From: Alnus glutinosa
Lineage: Eukaryota > Streptophyta > Magnoliopsida > Fagales > Betulaceae
Length of the DNA stretch: 64,000 nt
Direction of reading: 5' to 3'
NCBI RefSeq assembly: GCF_958979055.1
Contig: NC_084887.1
Span: 34,388,620 to 34,452,619 of the forward strand
Positions 1-12,779 of the stretch are shown piece after piece. The notes below the pieces were generated by a model. The model ran no database searches, was not told the origin of the DNA, and was given only the letters and a program-made list of their open reading frames with translations. Numbering within the stretch: position 1 is the stretch's first letter; each line of letters begins with the position of its first letter. The translations under genes were made by a program, and so were the position numbers.

Positions 1-3000
1 GAAAGAAGGAAACTGGTTTCATCTATAAAAAGTAGCATTATAAATCAAGAGGATAATGAAGTTTCTTATGAAGAAAGGGGCAAATCTTCTCCAAATCTGG
101 ATCTTGCTTCAGCCAGTGACCGTACTGTTGATGACCATAATAGCAGTATTGCTTCCAGCAGCTATGCCCCTTTGGCTGTAGATGAGGTGCCAGAAACTCT
201 AGATTCAGATAGTAGTGGTTTTGATGAAGTTAAAAAAGAATCTGGAGAAGTGGCACTTCTCAGTAAAACTTCCTCTGATGAAGACACCACCAAACAATTA
301 AAAGACTTTAATTCAAAAAAAGTTTGGTCAGATGGGCTGCCTTCTTTTCTTTCGAGTTCCTCTGGCTCTGAGACTTCCAGTGTAGCAGATGAAAATAATG
401 AAATTTCAAATAAAACAAGTTTGACAGTGGATGGTAAGGCAAATGATCCTGTGACTGAAGACGTCAAACCCCCTCCTTTGGCTGGGGCCAATGTTATGAA
501 TATTATATTGGTAGCTGCTGAGTGTGCTCCATGGTCTAAAACAGGTACTGTGTTATGATCTTTTCTAGCTATAATCTTTATTGAGAAGAATTTCCTTTGA
601 TATGTGGGTTGAACCTTACAACTAATCTTTTGAAATGGCTGTCCAAAAACCAAAAGAAAGAAAAATTGGAAAAGATTTCATTCGATATTTGTGTGCTTGT
701 CCTTTTTTGCAATTCTAAACTTGAGCATTATTCATATCTACATACTATAAGACAGTTACAGAAAAAATATCTGTTTTGTATGAAAGTTTGATGTAATTGT
801 TTGTCATAATTATATTGCTTGTTTTGAAAAATTGAAATCGATGTGGGGAAGAAATTAGAAATACACATGTATAGTTGTCAACTCAAGACCAGCATGTCAG
901 TGGAGCATGTTACTGAGTCACTTGATAATCAACCATTGGGAGTCTTTTACTGGACAATTTGTTGTGCTAACTCAGGGGTAACTTGGTAAATGTCAGTGAA
1001 CTCATCTAAGTAGTTAATGCAGTCTCTCTCAAGCTTACCTACGTACTTTCTATCTCTTTTCCCTATTCCTGTGGGAGTGGCAAATTGTTTGGAGAAACTT
1101 CAGAGAGATTTCCTTTGGGGTGGTGTTGGAGATGAATTTAAATTTCATTTGGTTAATTGGCGTACGATTTGTTCTTCTAAAGCTTTGGGGGGGCTAGGAG
1201 TGAGAAATTTGGTTATGTTCAACAAAGCCTTGATGGGTAAATGGTTATGGAGATATGCTATGGAGAGAGATGCTTTTTGGAGAAAGGTGGTGGATGTCAA
1301 ATATGGTAGTTTGAGGGGTGGTTGGTGTTCTAAGGAGGTTGGGGGTTCTTATGGGTTTGGCGTGTGGAAAAGTATTAGGAGGGGATGGGATGCTTTTGCT
1401 GCGCATGTGAGATATGAGATCGGGAATGGTTCGAAAGTTCTGTTTTGGCATGATGTATGGTGTGGGGAAATTCCTTTGAAGATCCTCTTTCCAGATTTGT
1501 TCCTTATTGCTAGAAGAAAGGATGCTTGGGTGGAGGAAATTATGCAGAGACAAAATGGCACCATCTTATGGAATATTATGTTTTCTCGTTCAGTTCATGA
1601 TTGGGAGGTCGAAGCGGTTAGTAGGTTTTTTGGGATGTTGTACACCCTCAAAGTTAGCACCGAGGGAGAGGATAAGTTGTGTTGGGTGCCAGTGCGAAAG
1701 AAATCTTTTGAGGTAAAGTCCTACTATAAGTTGTTGTCTAGTCCTACTCAGTCTTCATTTCCGTGGAAAAGTATTTGGAAAGTTAATGTTCCCTCGAGAG
1801 TGGCTTTCTTTGTTTGGACGCAACTTTAGGGAAATCTTTAACTTTGAATAATCTTCGAAAGAGAAACATTATCGTGATGGATTGGTGCTCTATGTGTAAG
1901 ATCGCTGGAGAATCCATTGATCATTTGTTTCTGCATTGTATGGTGGCTACTGAATTGTGGAGGGCGCTTCTGCAATTGTTTGGGGTGGAGTGGGTAATGC
2001 CGGGGTCGGTGAAAGACATGCTGGGGAGTTGGAGGGGCCAGAAGGGTAATCGGACTTCGATATAGATTTGGCGCATGGCTCCGTTGTGTTTGATGTGGTG
2101 CATTTGGAGGGAACAGAATGCACGCTGTTTTGAAGATTGTGAGAATGGTTTGTCGAATCTAAAGAGAAAGATGCTTCAAATGTTGTTTATGTGGAGAGAT
2201 AGAATTAAGTTAATGCATGAATGTTCCTATTTTGATTTATTAGATAGATGTTCTCTATGTTCTTTACATTAGGGGTTCCTTGCATACATCCTGTGTACTT
2301 TGGGTTGCGCCCCTTTGCGCCTTTTCAATATATTTTACTTATAAAAAAAAAAAGTAGTTAATGCAGTCTAGAATTGTATGATTTAACTCAGTATAAGTTG
2401 GTTGTATTACCTCACATTTTGCTAAACTAAACACTTCACAGGGCTCAAAAGGGAGATCGTGATTTTTTAACCCAAGGGGGGAAGGGGGTGGGAGAAGACA
2501 TACAGTCTCATTGTCATGCATTCTTTTGCGTTACATGTACATGTGTTATTTCATTCTTAGTAATATTGTGTATTAATCACTTCCTTGTTTTAGTGATTGA
2601 CCTATCCGTTTATCTATTTCCTGGTTACCCAGCCTCTGTAACAGGTTGATCTAGGGGCCAAATACCATTTGTTCAATAGGTTCAACTACTGGATGGGTGT
2701 CTCACACGCTGGGAAATCCAATTTATACATTATCCATGAAAATACAAGTCTCCTTGTTATCTTTGTTTTCTTGTTACATTATCAGCTTTATAATGATCCA
2801 CTTCTACCCACTTGCATTTTTTCTTTCCAACAAACTTCTTTTTGTGCATGTGTGTGTCTGTATGTCTTTATCCTTCCTTTTGTATGTGACCCAAAGGCTG
2901 ATTAACGAGTTTTGATAGGTGGGCTAGGAGATGTTGCTGGTTCTTTGCCAAAGGCTTTGGCTCGGCGTGGACATCGGGTTATGGTAAAATTGTTGTAGGT

Positions 3001-6000
3001 TCTATGTAATTAACTGAAAATGGGAGTTTTGCCTTATGGTTAATTTTATACGGGATCTGGGATGTGTTGCAACAAATGTTTTTTTTTTTTAACAGATTTC
3101 CTCAATGTATAACCAGGGCCATTAAAAGCCTATGAGTTTATTGGTTTGATTGCAAATGAATGTATTATGTTCTATCCTCTCCCTTTTGTTGTTTCTTCCT
3201 CACTTAGGTAGTAGCACCGATGTATGGGAATTATGCTGAACCCCAAAATACAGGAATTCGGAGGATTTATAAGGTGGATCGGCAGGTATGCAACAGCTGC
3301 AATGCTTAGCTGTAATTTATTTCCCATTCCGAGTGTGAATCTCAAACAATTTGTCATGGTGCAATTCTACTTTTGAGCTTGCAGGATATGGAAGTTAATT
3401 ACTTTCAAGCCTATATCGATGGTGTGGACTTTGTCTTCATTGAGAGTCCTATGTTTCGCCATTTGGAGCATAATATATATGGAGGAAATCGAATGGTATG
3501 CTATCATCTCTTATAATTTTAGCTTCAATTACTCTCAGAAGGGATGCTCAGAGTTTAATTGATGGGCTTATTATTCTTGGTATCTTCTATATCAGATAAT
3601 TTGTACTACCATGCCATTTAAGATTGATCATCTAAAACTACAAACTAAGAATGCTCATTTTATCATCTCACCAAAAATGGTTTCTTGTATTTCTTTCTTT
3701 AACATTAGGAGTGTGCCTCCCCATAGTGTGTGAAATAGCAATCCAATTAATAAACAATTTACATACTACCATGCCATTTAAGATTGATCATCTAAAACTA
3801 CAAACTAAGAATTCTCATTTTATCATCTCACCAAAAATGGTTTCTTGTATTTCTTTCTTTAACATTAGGAATGCGCCTCCCCATAGTGTGTGAAATAGCA
3901 GTTCAATTAATAAACAATTTACATTGTTCATATCTTTTCTGGGAAATACAATCCTTCTATTGTCATTTGTTAGCATTCTGAGCCTTTTGCTTTCTTACGG
4001 TGCAGGATATTTTAAAACGCATGGTATTATTTTGCAAGGCAGCTGTTGAGGTATATTTTTAGGCAACCCCTGAATGGCATGATTAATGATTTTTTTTTTC
4101 CCATTAAAGTTGTGTTCTGGCAATTTTCTTTTCAGAATTTATAGCATAGCATATCTTAAGTTTACTTTATACAATGCATATTTGGCACTTATAGAGATAC
4201 ATACAAGTGAAAGATGTTAGATTAGAAAATTACTTATTCCGTATCTAAACCACCATTCTTCACTTTGGAAGCAAAGAGAACAAATTATTCAATCTTTCAT
4301 GATTTATAAGTTCTGCTATGGGTTTATCATCTTCTAGGTTGTGCTATGGAAAACCTCATGTGATTTGATCTGGTGATGATCCTCAATGTCTGCATGTGTT
4401 GCTGACAACTGCTAGAAACAGCTGCTGCTACCCCATATAGCAGTCATTCACACTGTGGCTACTCTGTTGTAAGCCATATGTATAGTCTGCATGACATGTT
4501 CCCTACCATTTTACATCATAATTATGTGAATGTTGAGATACATAAAAAGGAAAAATGCAAAATCAATCCCCGTAGTTTACCTGATTTACAATTAACTCCA
4601 TGTGGTATCAAAATGAACTCAGAGGTCCATGAAGTATGCCAAAAATACAAATTAGTCTCTGCAGTCAAATTTCGTCAAAACACTTGATAGATTCCGTTGT
4701 TGTGCCACGTCAGTGCCAATAAAATGACGATATGTGTCATTGTTAATAAAAAAAATATAAATATATATAAAAAATACTTAAAAATAAAAAGTTAAAGGAA
4801 TTAAAAAATAAAAAAAAATTAATTAAAAAGAAGAAGAAGAAGAAGAAGAACTTAAGGGGTGGCTCGGCAGCCACCCTCGACACTGGGGTGGCCCGCGAAC
4901 CACCCCAGAGGTGGTCGGGGGTGGCCGCATGGGTTCTGGATGGTTGCCAAGCCACCCCTTGGGTTTTTCTTAAAAAAAATTATTTTTTTGACTTTTTAGT
5001 TTTTTTTTTTTATTATTATTTTTTTTATTTTATATATATATATATAACAGTGACACGTGTTGTTATTTTATTGGCGCTGACGTGACACACTAACGGAATC
5101 CGTAAAGTGTTTGACGGAATTTGACTACAGAGACTGATTTGTATTTTTAGCATACCCCAGGGACATTTGAGTTCATTTTCATACCACAAGGAGTTAATTG
5201 TACATCAGGTAAACTACAGTGACTGATTTTGCAGTTTTCCCTACATAAAATACAAAGAATGTAGAGTGTTGTTTATGAATTACTGATTAGAAGCAAAATT
5301 TGGAGAAATGGCATGCACCACCAAAAGTGAATGGCAATAGATGGCTCTTGCATACAAGAGTGGCTTCGTATCTATGTCCCAGTGGCAGTTTTTTAGAGCT
5401 GCATTGCTGGTAGAAAGTCATCCATTTGTAATAAAGTAGAAATTTTGGTGATTATCAGGTTCCTTGGTATGTTCCATGTGGTGGTGTCTGCTATGGAGAT
5501 GGAAATTTGGCTTTCATTGCAAACGATTGGCATACAGCATTGTTGCCAGTGTATCTGAAGGCGTACTATCGGGACAATGGTTTAATGCAATATACGAGAT
5601 CCATCCTTGTAATTCATAACATAGCTCACCAGGTTTGTTCTCTGTTTAATATACTCGTTTGGAATCATATGATATACAAGCTCTGTACTTTGAAAAAGCT
5701 TTTTATATTATTTACATTGAGCAGCTTAACTTTATTGTATCTCATACAACACATTTTACTTTGCATTGATGACTTGAACGTCAACATCGTGCTTACAGTG
5801 ATTTTCAAAGATGCCTTGGCATTGCCTAAATGAAAAAGTCTTATATTTATGCCAAGTTATTTGTTCTTTGTGGCAAATTGGCGAGGCCTACAACGCCCAT
5901 AAAAGAACCTGCTTGCCTACAATCCAATTTTCATCTTGAGTACTAAAATTTACAAAAACTAATAAAAAATAAAATAAAAAAGGCTTTAGTCGTGGACATT

Positions 6001-7809
6001 GGCACTTACCTTTGTTTGTGCATGCAAAGACAATATTGTCAAGGGTTTGCATGTATCTGTTTCAAAGTAGTCAGTAATGCTATTATGTTCTGCTTCAACA
6101 TTGGTTACTGGAAACACTACCTTTGATAAGAATGCATAATGTTATTTTGAGCAGACAGGGCAATCATAATTACTGTTCCTTTTATACTATATATACTTAA
6201 TAACTTTTATAATCTGCATCTATATTTACACATTGCTAACCATCAAGTTTTTAATGATTTCAGTAACCAACCCCCCTCCCCCCCTCCCCAAATTCCGAGC
6301 AAAAGAGTATCATGTTATTTTGATAATTAATTTAAACTTTGCATTGTAACTAGGAACTAGATATCCAGTAGTTGTGTACTTGAACCAAGGGCTACTACAT
6401 TTGTAACATTTCATATCTGATACCCTTGAAACATAGGCAGTAGAACTGCTGAAGGCTTTGCTAATCTTGTTGGAGCTATTCAAAATCTGGTTGAAAAGGC
6501 AATATCTCATGAAATTTAATGAAAAAACTGAAGAAGTTTAATCATCCCATAAAGTTGAGTCATTCTGTTGCATCTTACACTACATGTAAAAGCCTAAGTT
6601 GATCCCCCAGAGTGGGTGGATTGCACACAATCGAGCCAGAACTACTTTGTGAGATGGAAAGATGACTCAGTTATTCTGGTTCTCAGGTTGATTGCATTCG
6701 TAATATTACTAATAATGTCTAGCATCCTTATCAAAATCCAAATTATAGTTGTACAATAAAAGTTCAAATATATTTTCTTGAATCCAGATTACTTTTTATA
6801 GATGGTAAATTGGAACTTTCACCAATTGTGTTGAATTTCATATTTTATCCAGGGCCGGGGGCCTATTGATGATTTCACCTATGTCGATCTGCCGGAACAC
6901 TACAGGAATCTTTTTAAATTTTATGATCCTGTAGGAGGTGAGCACTTCAATATCTTTGCAGCTGGTTTAAAGACAGCAGACCGCGTGGTTACTGTTAGCC
7001 ATGGATACTCCTGGGAGCTTAAAACTCCTGAAGGTGGTTGGGGTTTGCATGGTATCATAAACGAGAATGACTGGAAATTTAGGGGTATTGTGAATGGGAT
7101 TGATACAAAAGACTGGAACCCACAATGTGATGTTCACTTGACATCAGATGGTTACACAAACTACTCCCTTGAAACACTTAAAACTGGCAAGCCTCAGTGC
7201 AAGGCTGCCTTACAGAAGGAGCTTGGTCTGCCCATCCGGGAGGATGTCCCGGTGATCGGTTTCATTGGGAGACTGGATCACCAGAAAGGTGTTGATCTAA
7301 TAGCTGAGGCAATCCCATGGATGATGGATCAGGACGTGCAACTAATCATGTTGGGCACTGGCAGACCTGACCTGGAGCAGATGCTCAGGCAGTTTGAGAA
7401 CCAACACCAAGACAAAATCAGGGGCTGGGTCGGTTTTTCTGTGAAGACGGCTCACCGGATAACTGCTGGTTCAGATATTTTGCTCATGCCATCAAGATTT
7501 GAGCCTTGTGGACTGAACCAACTGTATGCTATGAACTATGGGACAGTTCCAGTTGTGCATGCTGTTGGTGGGCTGAGAGATACCGTGCAACCTTTTGATC
7601 CATTCAATGAGTCAGGGCTTGGGTGGACATTTGACAGTGCTGATGCAAGTAGGCTAATACATGCATTAGGAAACTGCTTATACACATACCGAGACTACAA
7701 GCAGAGTTGGGAAGGACTCCAGAGACGAGGGATGATGCAAGACCTGAGTTGGGACAATGCTGCTCACAATTACGAGGAGGTCCTTGTTGCTGCCAAGTAC
7801 CAATGGTGA
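1..7809 (+). CDS. SS2: Soluble starch synthase II, chloroplastic (5' end outside window)
   Basis: Transfers glucose from ADP-glucose to the non-reducing ends of amylopectin chains in plastids. Exons are 1-544, 2919-2983, 3208-3285, 3385-3495, 4006-4050, 5459-5632 and 6853-7809, all GT-AG and in phase, giving 657 visible residues. The first exon is open from base 1, so the start and transit peptide lie upstream. Residues 1 to about 160 are Ser/Glu/Asp-rich and poorly ordered, as in the SSII N-terminal extension. The GT5 catalytic core follows: the ADP-glucose loop KTGGLGD is split across the first intron, and the last exon holds [25 protein letters not shown] and AVGGLRDTV. The protein ends at the usual SSII C-terminus. 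SSII rather than SSI or SSIII is inferred from the acidic extension followed directly by the core. The introns carry a LINE, a tandem duplication and a MULE-like element. Confidence 0.95.
1026..2351 (+). mobile_element. 5'-truncated LINE (L1-type) retrotransposon in SS2 intron
   Basis: The segment is the 3' end of a plant non-LTR retrotransposon in the same orientation as SS2. Translation gives the region after the reverse transcriptase and its zf-RVT part ([20 protein letters not shown], SWNAxxx-like spacing, [18 protein letters not shown]). The reading frame breaks near 1820 by an apparent one-base loss, and an in-frame TAG stands at 2063-2065, so it is dead. The 3' end is ACTTATA plus a short A tail. 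An 18-bp direct repeat, AAGTAGTTAATGCAGTCT, flanks it at 1008-1025 and 2352-2369 (its first A's merge with the tail). This is the target-site duplication of target-primed reverse transcription. The clean duplication implies a fairly recent insertion of an already truncated copy. Confidence 0.93.
3605..3924 (+). repeat. 160-bp tandem duplication in SS2 intron
   Basis: Two head-to-tail copies, starting at 3605 and 3765, differ at only a few positions. Both lie in the intron between the exons ending at 3495 and starting at 4006. No coding content is recognised. Confidence 0.9.
4548..5241. mobile_element. Non-autonomous Mutator-like (MULE) element with long inverted arms
   Basis: The ends are imperfect inverted repeats of roughly 200 bp. 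The left end reads GGAAAAATGCAAAATCA, and the right end reverse-complemented reads GGGAAAACTGCAAAATCA. A perfect 9-bp direct repeat, TACATAAAA, flanks the element at 4539-4547 and 5242-5250; this length is the mark of the Mutator superfamily. The middle holds an A/T-rich tract and a GC-rich palindromic island (about 4858-4965) built on GGTGGC/GCCACC. No transposase is seen. It sits in an SS2 intron. Confidence 0.88.
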
Positions 7810-8401
7810 GTGTTTTGTATTTTGACATTTACAATTTTAACTTCTTGCAAGCTCTATCGAAGTCGGCTCACGCATCTGGGGCTCGTCGGTGCTTGGAAAA
7901 GAAACTGTGAATTGTTTTGGGCGTAAATATCGTTGGAAGATATTCTTTGTTACCGTTTTTGGGACTGGCCAAGGAGTTCCCTTGCGTGGATTATATGGGC
8001 CACTTGACCTTCTATTTTTTACCTTGACTACAATTAATGTGTAACCAAAGGAAGTGAAATTCAATGTTTCTTGTTGGTAAAAGATGGGATGAATAATGGC
8101 CAAATGCAAAGGCTGACATTATGTTACTTTTCGTAGTTATGGGGACAACGATTTACCAAAAAAATTTAAGGGAAAAACGAATAAGGGTGGTCATTATCTA
8201 GGATCTAGGTCCCTTGGATGAGAGAAGAGTGGGTCTTGACGTGTCCAAATAGGTGGGCTCCGCATCTTGGGGGACTTTATTTGGACATTCTGAAACTTAC
8301 ACACCTTTTCTCTTATTCCTTATTCGAATTCGAACAAAAAATTACAAGAAATCCCGGTTTCATTCACCTATGTAAATATTTTGAAGGCTAATGTATAGAG
8401 T

Positions 8402-8552
8402 AAAATTATATACTACACATTTATGCTGATTTAATAGGGTATAATAGTCATTGGATATATATATATATATTTTTTAACAAGAGTTGATCCAATAGCTACT
8501 ACATCTTATCATGTCAACTTAATAGGATAAATGTGTAGTATATAGAATTTTT
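8402..8552. repeat. Small foldback MITE
   Basis: The arms are inverted: AAAATTATATACTACACATT on the left matches the reverse complement of AATGTGTAGTATATAGAATTTT-type sequence on the right, with inner arms around ATTGGAT/ATCCAAT. The centre is a short (TA)n. No coding potential is seen. Confidence 0.6.
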
Positions 8553-8884
8553 CAAATTTAAAAATAACAATAATAATAATAATAATAAAGTATGGATTAT
8601 TTATTTAGATTTGGCGAAGGAACACAATGAATTTGACTTTGGGTGTTGGTATTTTTTTTTTTTTTTTTTTTCAAACGGTTTAGAAATAATTTCAAAATTT
8701 TCAAGAGATTATAATAAATTGGACCGTTTACAAAGAGAACGAGATACCAAAGCTAAATCCATAATAAAATTTACAGCAAACCTTCCATAAATTAGCAAGC
8801 ACCGTTAAGTCGATCATAAAAACGTCGAGGGCTCTACAGGTATGATTGAGGTGGTGCCTGGGTAGGACCTTTATCACTTGAGCA

Positions 8885-8893
8885 TATATATAA
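8885..8893 (+). promoter_or_regulatory. Candidate TATA box of the F-box gene
   Basis: TATATATAA lies about 90 bp before the F-box ATG, a sensible distance for a short 5' UTR. This is a position and motif match only. Confidence 0.4.
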
Positions 8894-8981
8894 AAAAGGC
8901 CCAAAAGGGTAAAATGAAGGAACTAATATTGATTCAGCTCAGAGAGGGCAAAAGAAAGAAAGAAAGAAAAAGAAGGCAAAA

Positions 8982-10148
8982 ATGTCGAGCAGGGATCTCC
9001 CAGAAGATGTGCTAATGGAAATCCTGTCGAGGCTGCCCGTGAAATGCCTGGTGCGATTCAAGTGCGTATGTAAATCCTGGTACGCTCTCATCACAAACCC
9101 TGATTTCATCACCAAGCACCTCACTTGGGCGGCAACTTCCCACAATCCCGGCCGTGGGGTCTTCCTTACGTGCGAGCACGAGATTACCCGAACCCCATGG
9201 GTCTCCCTCCGCGCTTATGAGACCCTAGAGGTGTCCAGGTACGTTGATATATCACAATTCTTTCCTCAGGACATTGACGACCTTGCAGTCTTCGGTCCCT
9301 GCAATGGAATCCTTTGTCTCCTTGGTGGGTTCGAGGATCGCGACGACGATGACGATCGCGACCGTAGCAATGGGCTAGTGTTATGGAACCCCGCCACCAG
9401 AGAATCAAAGCCGCTCCCTATAATCCACCGCCCGCCTGAGGTCCCCAATTCCTTTGCTTTCACTTTTGGCTTCGGTTTTGATCCCAAGACTAATGACTAC
9501 AAGGTGGTAAGGATTCTCAACTTCGATAATTTGAAATGCGAAGTTGAGGTGTACAGCCTGAGTACTGATTCTTGGAGAGTGATTAATCCGTCTCTTAATC
9601 CAGCTTATCGTGTTAGTTCCCCTCGTTTCCCCTCATACTCAAATGGGGTTCATCATTGGTGGGCTTGTGAGCGTCGTAACAGGGACCACCGATTGTTGCT
9701 TTCCTTTGATATGAGCAACGAGGTGTTCCAAGAGACACTGTTGCCTCCCTTATCTGAAAGGCCTTCTCTTTTTGAGGCTATTGCTGTTATCAATGACTTT
9801 GTAGCTTTGGTTTCTGTGTATCATGGTGGGGAGAGTAAATGGTATGATATATGGGTGATGAACGAGTGTGGTGTGAAAGGGTCTTGGTCTAAACTATTCA
9901 AAATCGGACCCCGTCCACAGCTTAGCAATCTGTTAGAACTTCGAGAGGATGGTTTGGTTCTACTAAGAAATGGAAATGGATGGTTAGAATTTTTTGACCC
10001 AAAAAAACCAGAACAAAGGGATCTTCGAATTTATGGAAACTCCTTTCAGGTTGTTAGTTTCACGGAGACCCTAGTTTTACTAAACAGATCAGGGGAATGT
10101 GCTTCATCAACACTATCAGCAACAAGACAATTCAGGAGATGGTTATGA
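8982..10148 (+). CDS. F-box protein with F-box-associated domain (CPR1/At3g06240-like)
   Basis: A single uninterrupted 388-residue frame. The N-terminus is an F-box (residues 4-45: LPEDVLMEILSRLPVKCLVRFKCV, then CKSWYALI) that would bind an SKP1-like adaptor in an SCF ubiquitin ligase. Residues about 100-350 match the plant F-box-associated layout, with GPCNGILCL, LWNPATRE, FGFGFDPKTNDYKVVRI, VEVYSLSTDSWR and NGVHHWW. These form the likely substrate-binding propeller half. A run of Asp/Arg (about residues 119-129) interrupts the first blade. The ATG is preceded by an A/G-rich leader and a TATA-like box. The target cannot be told from sequence, and the family is large and fast-evolving, so orthology is not claimed. 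Confidence 0.92.
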   Translation: MSSRDLPEDVLMEILSRLPVKCLVRFKCVCKSWYALITNPDFITKHLTWAATSHNPGRGVFLTCEHEITRTPWVSLRAYETLEVSRYVDISQFFPQDIDDLAVFGPCNGILCLLGGFEDRDDDDDRDRSNGLVLWNPATRESKPLPIIHRPPEVPNSFAFTFGFGFDPKTNDYKVVRILNFDNLKCEVEVYSLSTDSWRVINPSLNPAYRVSSPRFPSYSNGVHHWWACERRNRDHRLLLSFDMSNEVFQETLLPPLSERPSLFEAIAVINDFVALVSVYHGGESKWYDIWVMNECGVKGSWSKLFKIGPRPQLSNLLELREDGLVLLRNGNGWLEFFDPKKPEQRDLRIYGNSFQVVSFTETLVLLNRSGECASSTLSATRQFRRWL

Positions 10149-12700
10149 ATCCTCTCTTGGGGCACAACAACAAGATTCCACACCATTTCAGTGATACTGT
10201 TTCTGATTAATCTCAGATGTCCATAACCTAGGATTTGGAGTTTCTGGAATTATGATGAAGGTGAGAGGTTTTGCTGTTACATTTTATTATACTTATTGCT
10301 TGCCTTTTGTGCCTATGTACACTATCTGTTGAGTGCTTTGACGCATTAACAAATACTTTCTGCTGGCTTTCAATTGAAATGCTTGTGGTTAATTCTACAC
10401 ATGTTATTTGTTAGAAGGATGAAAATTTATTTATCAATTTTATATCACTGTGATATGATTTTGTCTATGTGGTTACTGTAAAATGTTAATTGAACCTTAC
10501 ATTTAGGTAATTCATGGATTTCCAATATCCGCATCTTCATTTCCGCAAAAGGAGATGATGCTGGTGCTTGTAAATTTGGTTTAAATTTCAAAGGTAGCAA
10601 TTACATTTCATAGATTATGTGAAGTTCAGCAGGTGCCAATTCCATGATGGACCTTAAGTATAGATTCGTTTAGGCATAAGGGACACTACTTGTTACAAGC
10701 ACTCAGCAGTAAGAATGCGCTGCTTATCTTTGGAATGCAGGACTGCTGAACTTTTGATTGAAGCAGTCAGAATTGGCTTATAACTTCAGTAATCTTGAAT
10801 GGTTATCTTACACATTGGATCACTATCATAAAATCCAACTCCATACGAACCACCTTTGATCCAACTAGTTGGGGTAGTTCATAAATCCTCCATGGTAATG
10901 CCAATGTATGAAATTTTCCCAGTCTTCCACTTCCTATGAAACTTTCGTTCTAGGGGCTGTTTTGGTGTTCTTCTCGATTCATTACCAGATCACTTTGATC
11001 AGGAAAGTGGAGTTTCCTATACAAAGGCTCAACCGCAACCAGTAGCATTATAAGTATTTTATGCAATTTAAGATTTAGCTATCATATTTTTGGTCTTGCT
11101 TTAAACTAGTGCGGCAGTGGCCCCATTTTTTTTTTTTTTTGCCTTTTCCCTTTAGGACTTGGACCAATTAATGGGTTTATATTGTAAAAAAGTATTATTC
11201 CATTTTGATTGATTTATTATAGTGCTTGTTGTAATATCAAATTGTTCAGAGAGAACACTTGTCCAGAGATTGTTTTTCCTCTCTTGTTGAGGTTCTAAAG
11301 AGTTAAAGTGACATGTTTTTTTAGTGTTAAAACACAGTCGATTTGATCATTTGAGCACCCTTTGGTTGTTGGTTTTAGGAGAGACAGAATGAAGTCAAGG
11401 AAAGCATCATTTTATAAAGTCAAGCTATCAAGGCCTGTTTTCCATTTTGAAGTCGGGTTCTGTCTGTCAATACAAATTGTAATGACAGATGACCAGACTG
11501 GTTAGTGTGCACCTACACTGAACAGAAGCTGGTTTTAAATTCATGACAGAATTAAGAACAGGGGGATGTACCCATCATTCATTCCATTTTTATGGAATGG
11601 CAAAAGTGTATTTGAATTCAAGTTTATTTTGGATTTTGAAATCACTTTTAATAATCTGATAACATAGTTTTTTTTTACTTTACTATGAGGTTTCCTAACA
11701 GGGGTCATTATTAGTGTTGCTCACTGAGAGTAAGAACATTACAGTTTGTTTGGTGAAGATTGTGTACACGAGGATTTAACTTTTGGTGATTATAATTGAG
11801 TTTGTTGAGCTCTCAGTGCCAGTGGACTCTGTCAGTGTCACTGTGTCAGTCTCTGAGATTTTTTCCACATGGCGCATCAAATCAACGGATTTCCTATGGT
11901 ATGGACTTCCTTTAGCCATAAATCATGAGCTGCGCAGTTATCAGTGTATTGGTTTCTATAAATTGCCCTGATACCAATTGTTGAGGTTGATGTTTGATGC
12001 CAAGTAGAGGGCTGTAGTAGAGAGCAAACAAACACAGGGCATACTGTCGGAAAGGACAGACTTGTTTATGTCTCTCTACACGAGCTTCTCTTTTCCATTC
12101 TCTTAATTCTTCTTCTCACAGTATTTTGGTCCAGATTTTTCTCACGCATTACTTCCTGGCCACACAGTGGCCTAGCAATATCCATTCATTTGAAAATGTA
12201 AAGATCTAGTCAATGATTAATTGTCACACATGTTTTTAGGCTCATGGTGTTTCTTATATTCAACTGTGACCCTGCTGATCAATTTTGAAATCCATATCCT
12301 CCAATGTTATACAAGCATGTCATATCTATTATACACAAAACACACCAAAAAAAAAAAAATAATACTGTTTTATCGTCTCCAACTTAGTGACATACAATAA
12401 TAAATTTCGAAAAAACCAGAGTCCTTAAAAAATAATAAAAACTGGAAAATCTTGCATCCACCAAACAACAAATGTTTTTTTGTTTTTGTTTTGGATATTA
12501 CATTGAAAAAAGTTGGTTGCTAAATGAATACAGAAAGAAAATGAAATGATTTTGGGTATATGATTTCTATCGTATGCATGATTTTTTTTGCATTTCTATC
12601 TATAATCAAGCAGCCACGCACCCGATTCCCATGCCCGAAAACTGGGAAACACAAGGAACAAACCACTACAAACAATCCCTACAATCAGCTGTTTTTAAGT
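10149..12700. other. Intergenic spacer, no convincing gene
   Basis: About 2.5 kb of AT-rich sequence follows the F-box gene. Near 11965-11985, GATACCAATTGTTGAGG is the reverse complement of the TGGTATCA-type primer-binding site found beside plant LTR retrotransposons, so a decayed minus-strand element may lie here. Short open frames show no family resemblance. Confidence 0.4.
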
Positions 12701-12779
12701 AAGATCTTTCTGGCTTAGAGTTTAAGGAGTCTTGTCCTTTTACTCATGATGTACTTTGCAGATTTGATAATAGCACGTG

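Larger units (their letters stand above)
7810..8981. other. Intergenic: SS2 3' UTR and F-box promoter
   Basis: The first few hundred bases are probably SS2 3' UTR. The rest is AT-rich spacer with a small foldback repeat (8402-8552), a poly-T run near 8652-8671 and the presumed F-box promoter. I see no further coding sequence. Confidence 0.6.

Noticed and set aside
11940-12190. Full LTR retrotransposon near the F-box gene
   Set aside because: Only a primer-binding-site-like word is present; no paired LTRs, ends or coding were found.
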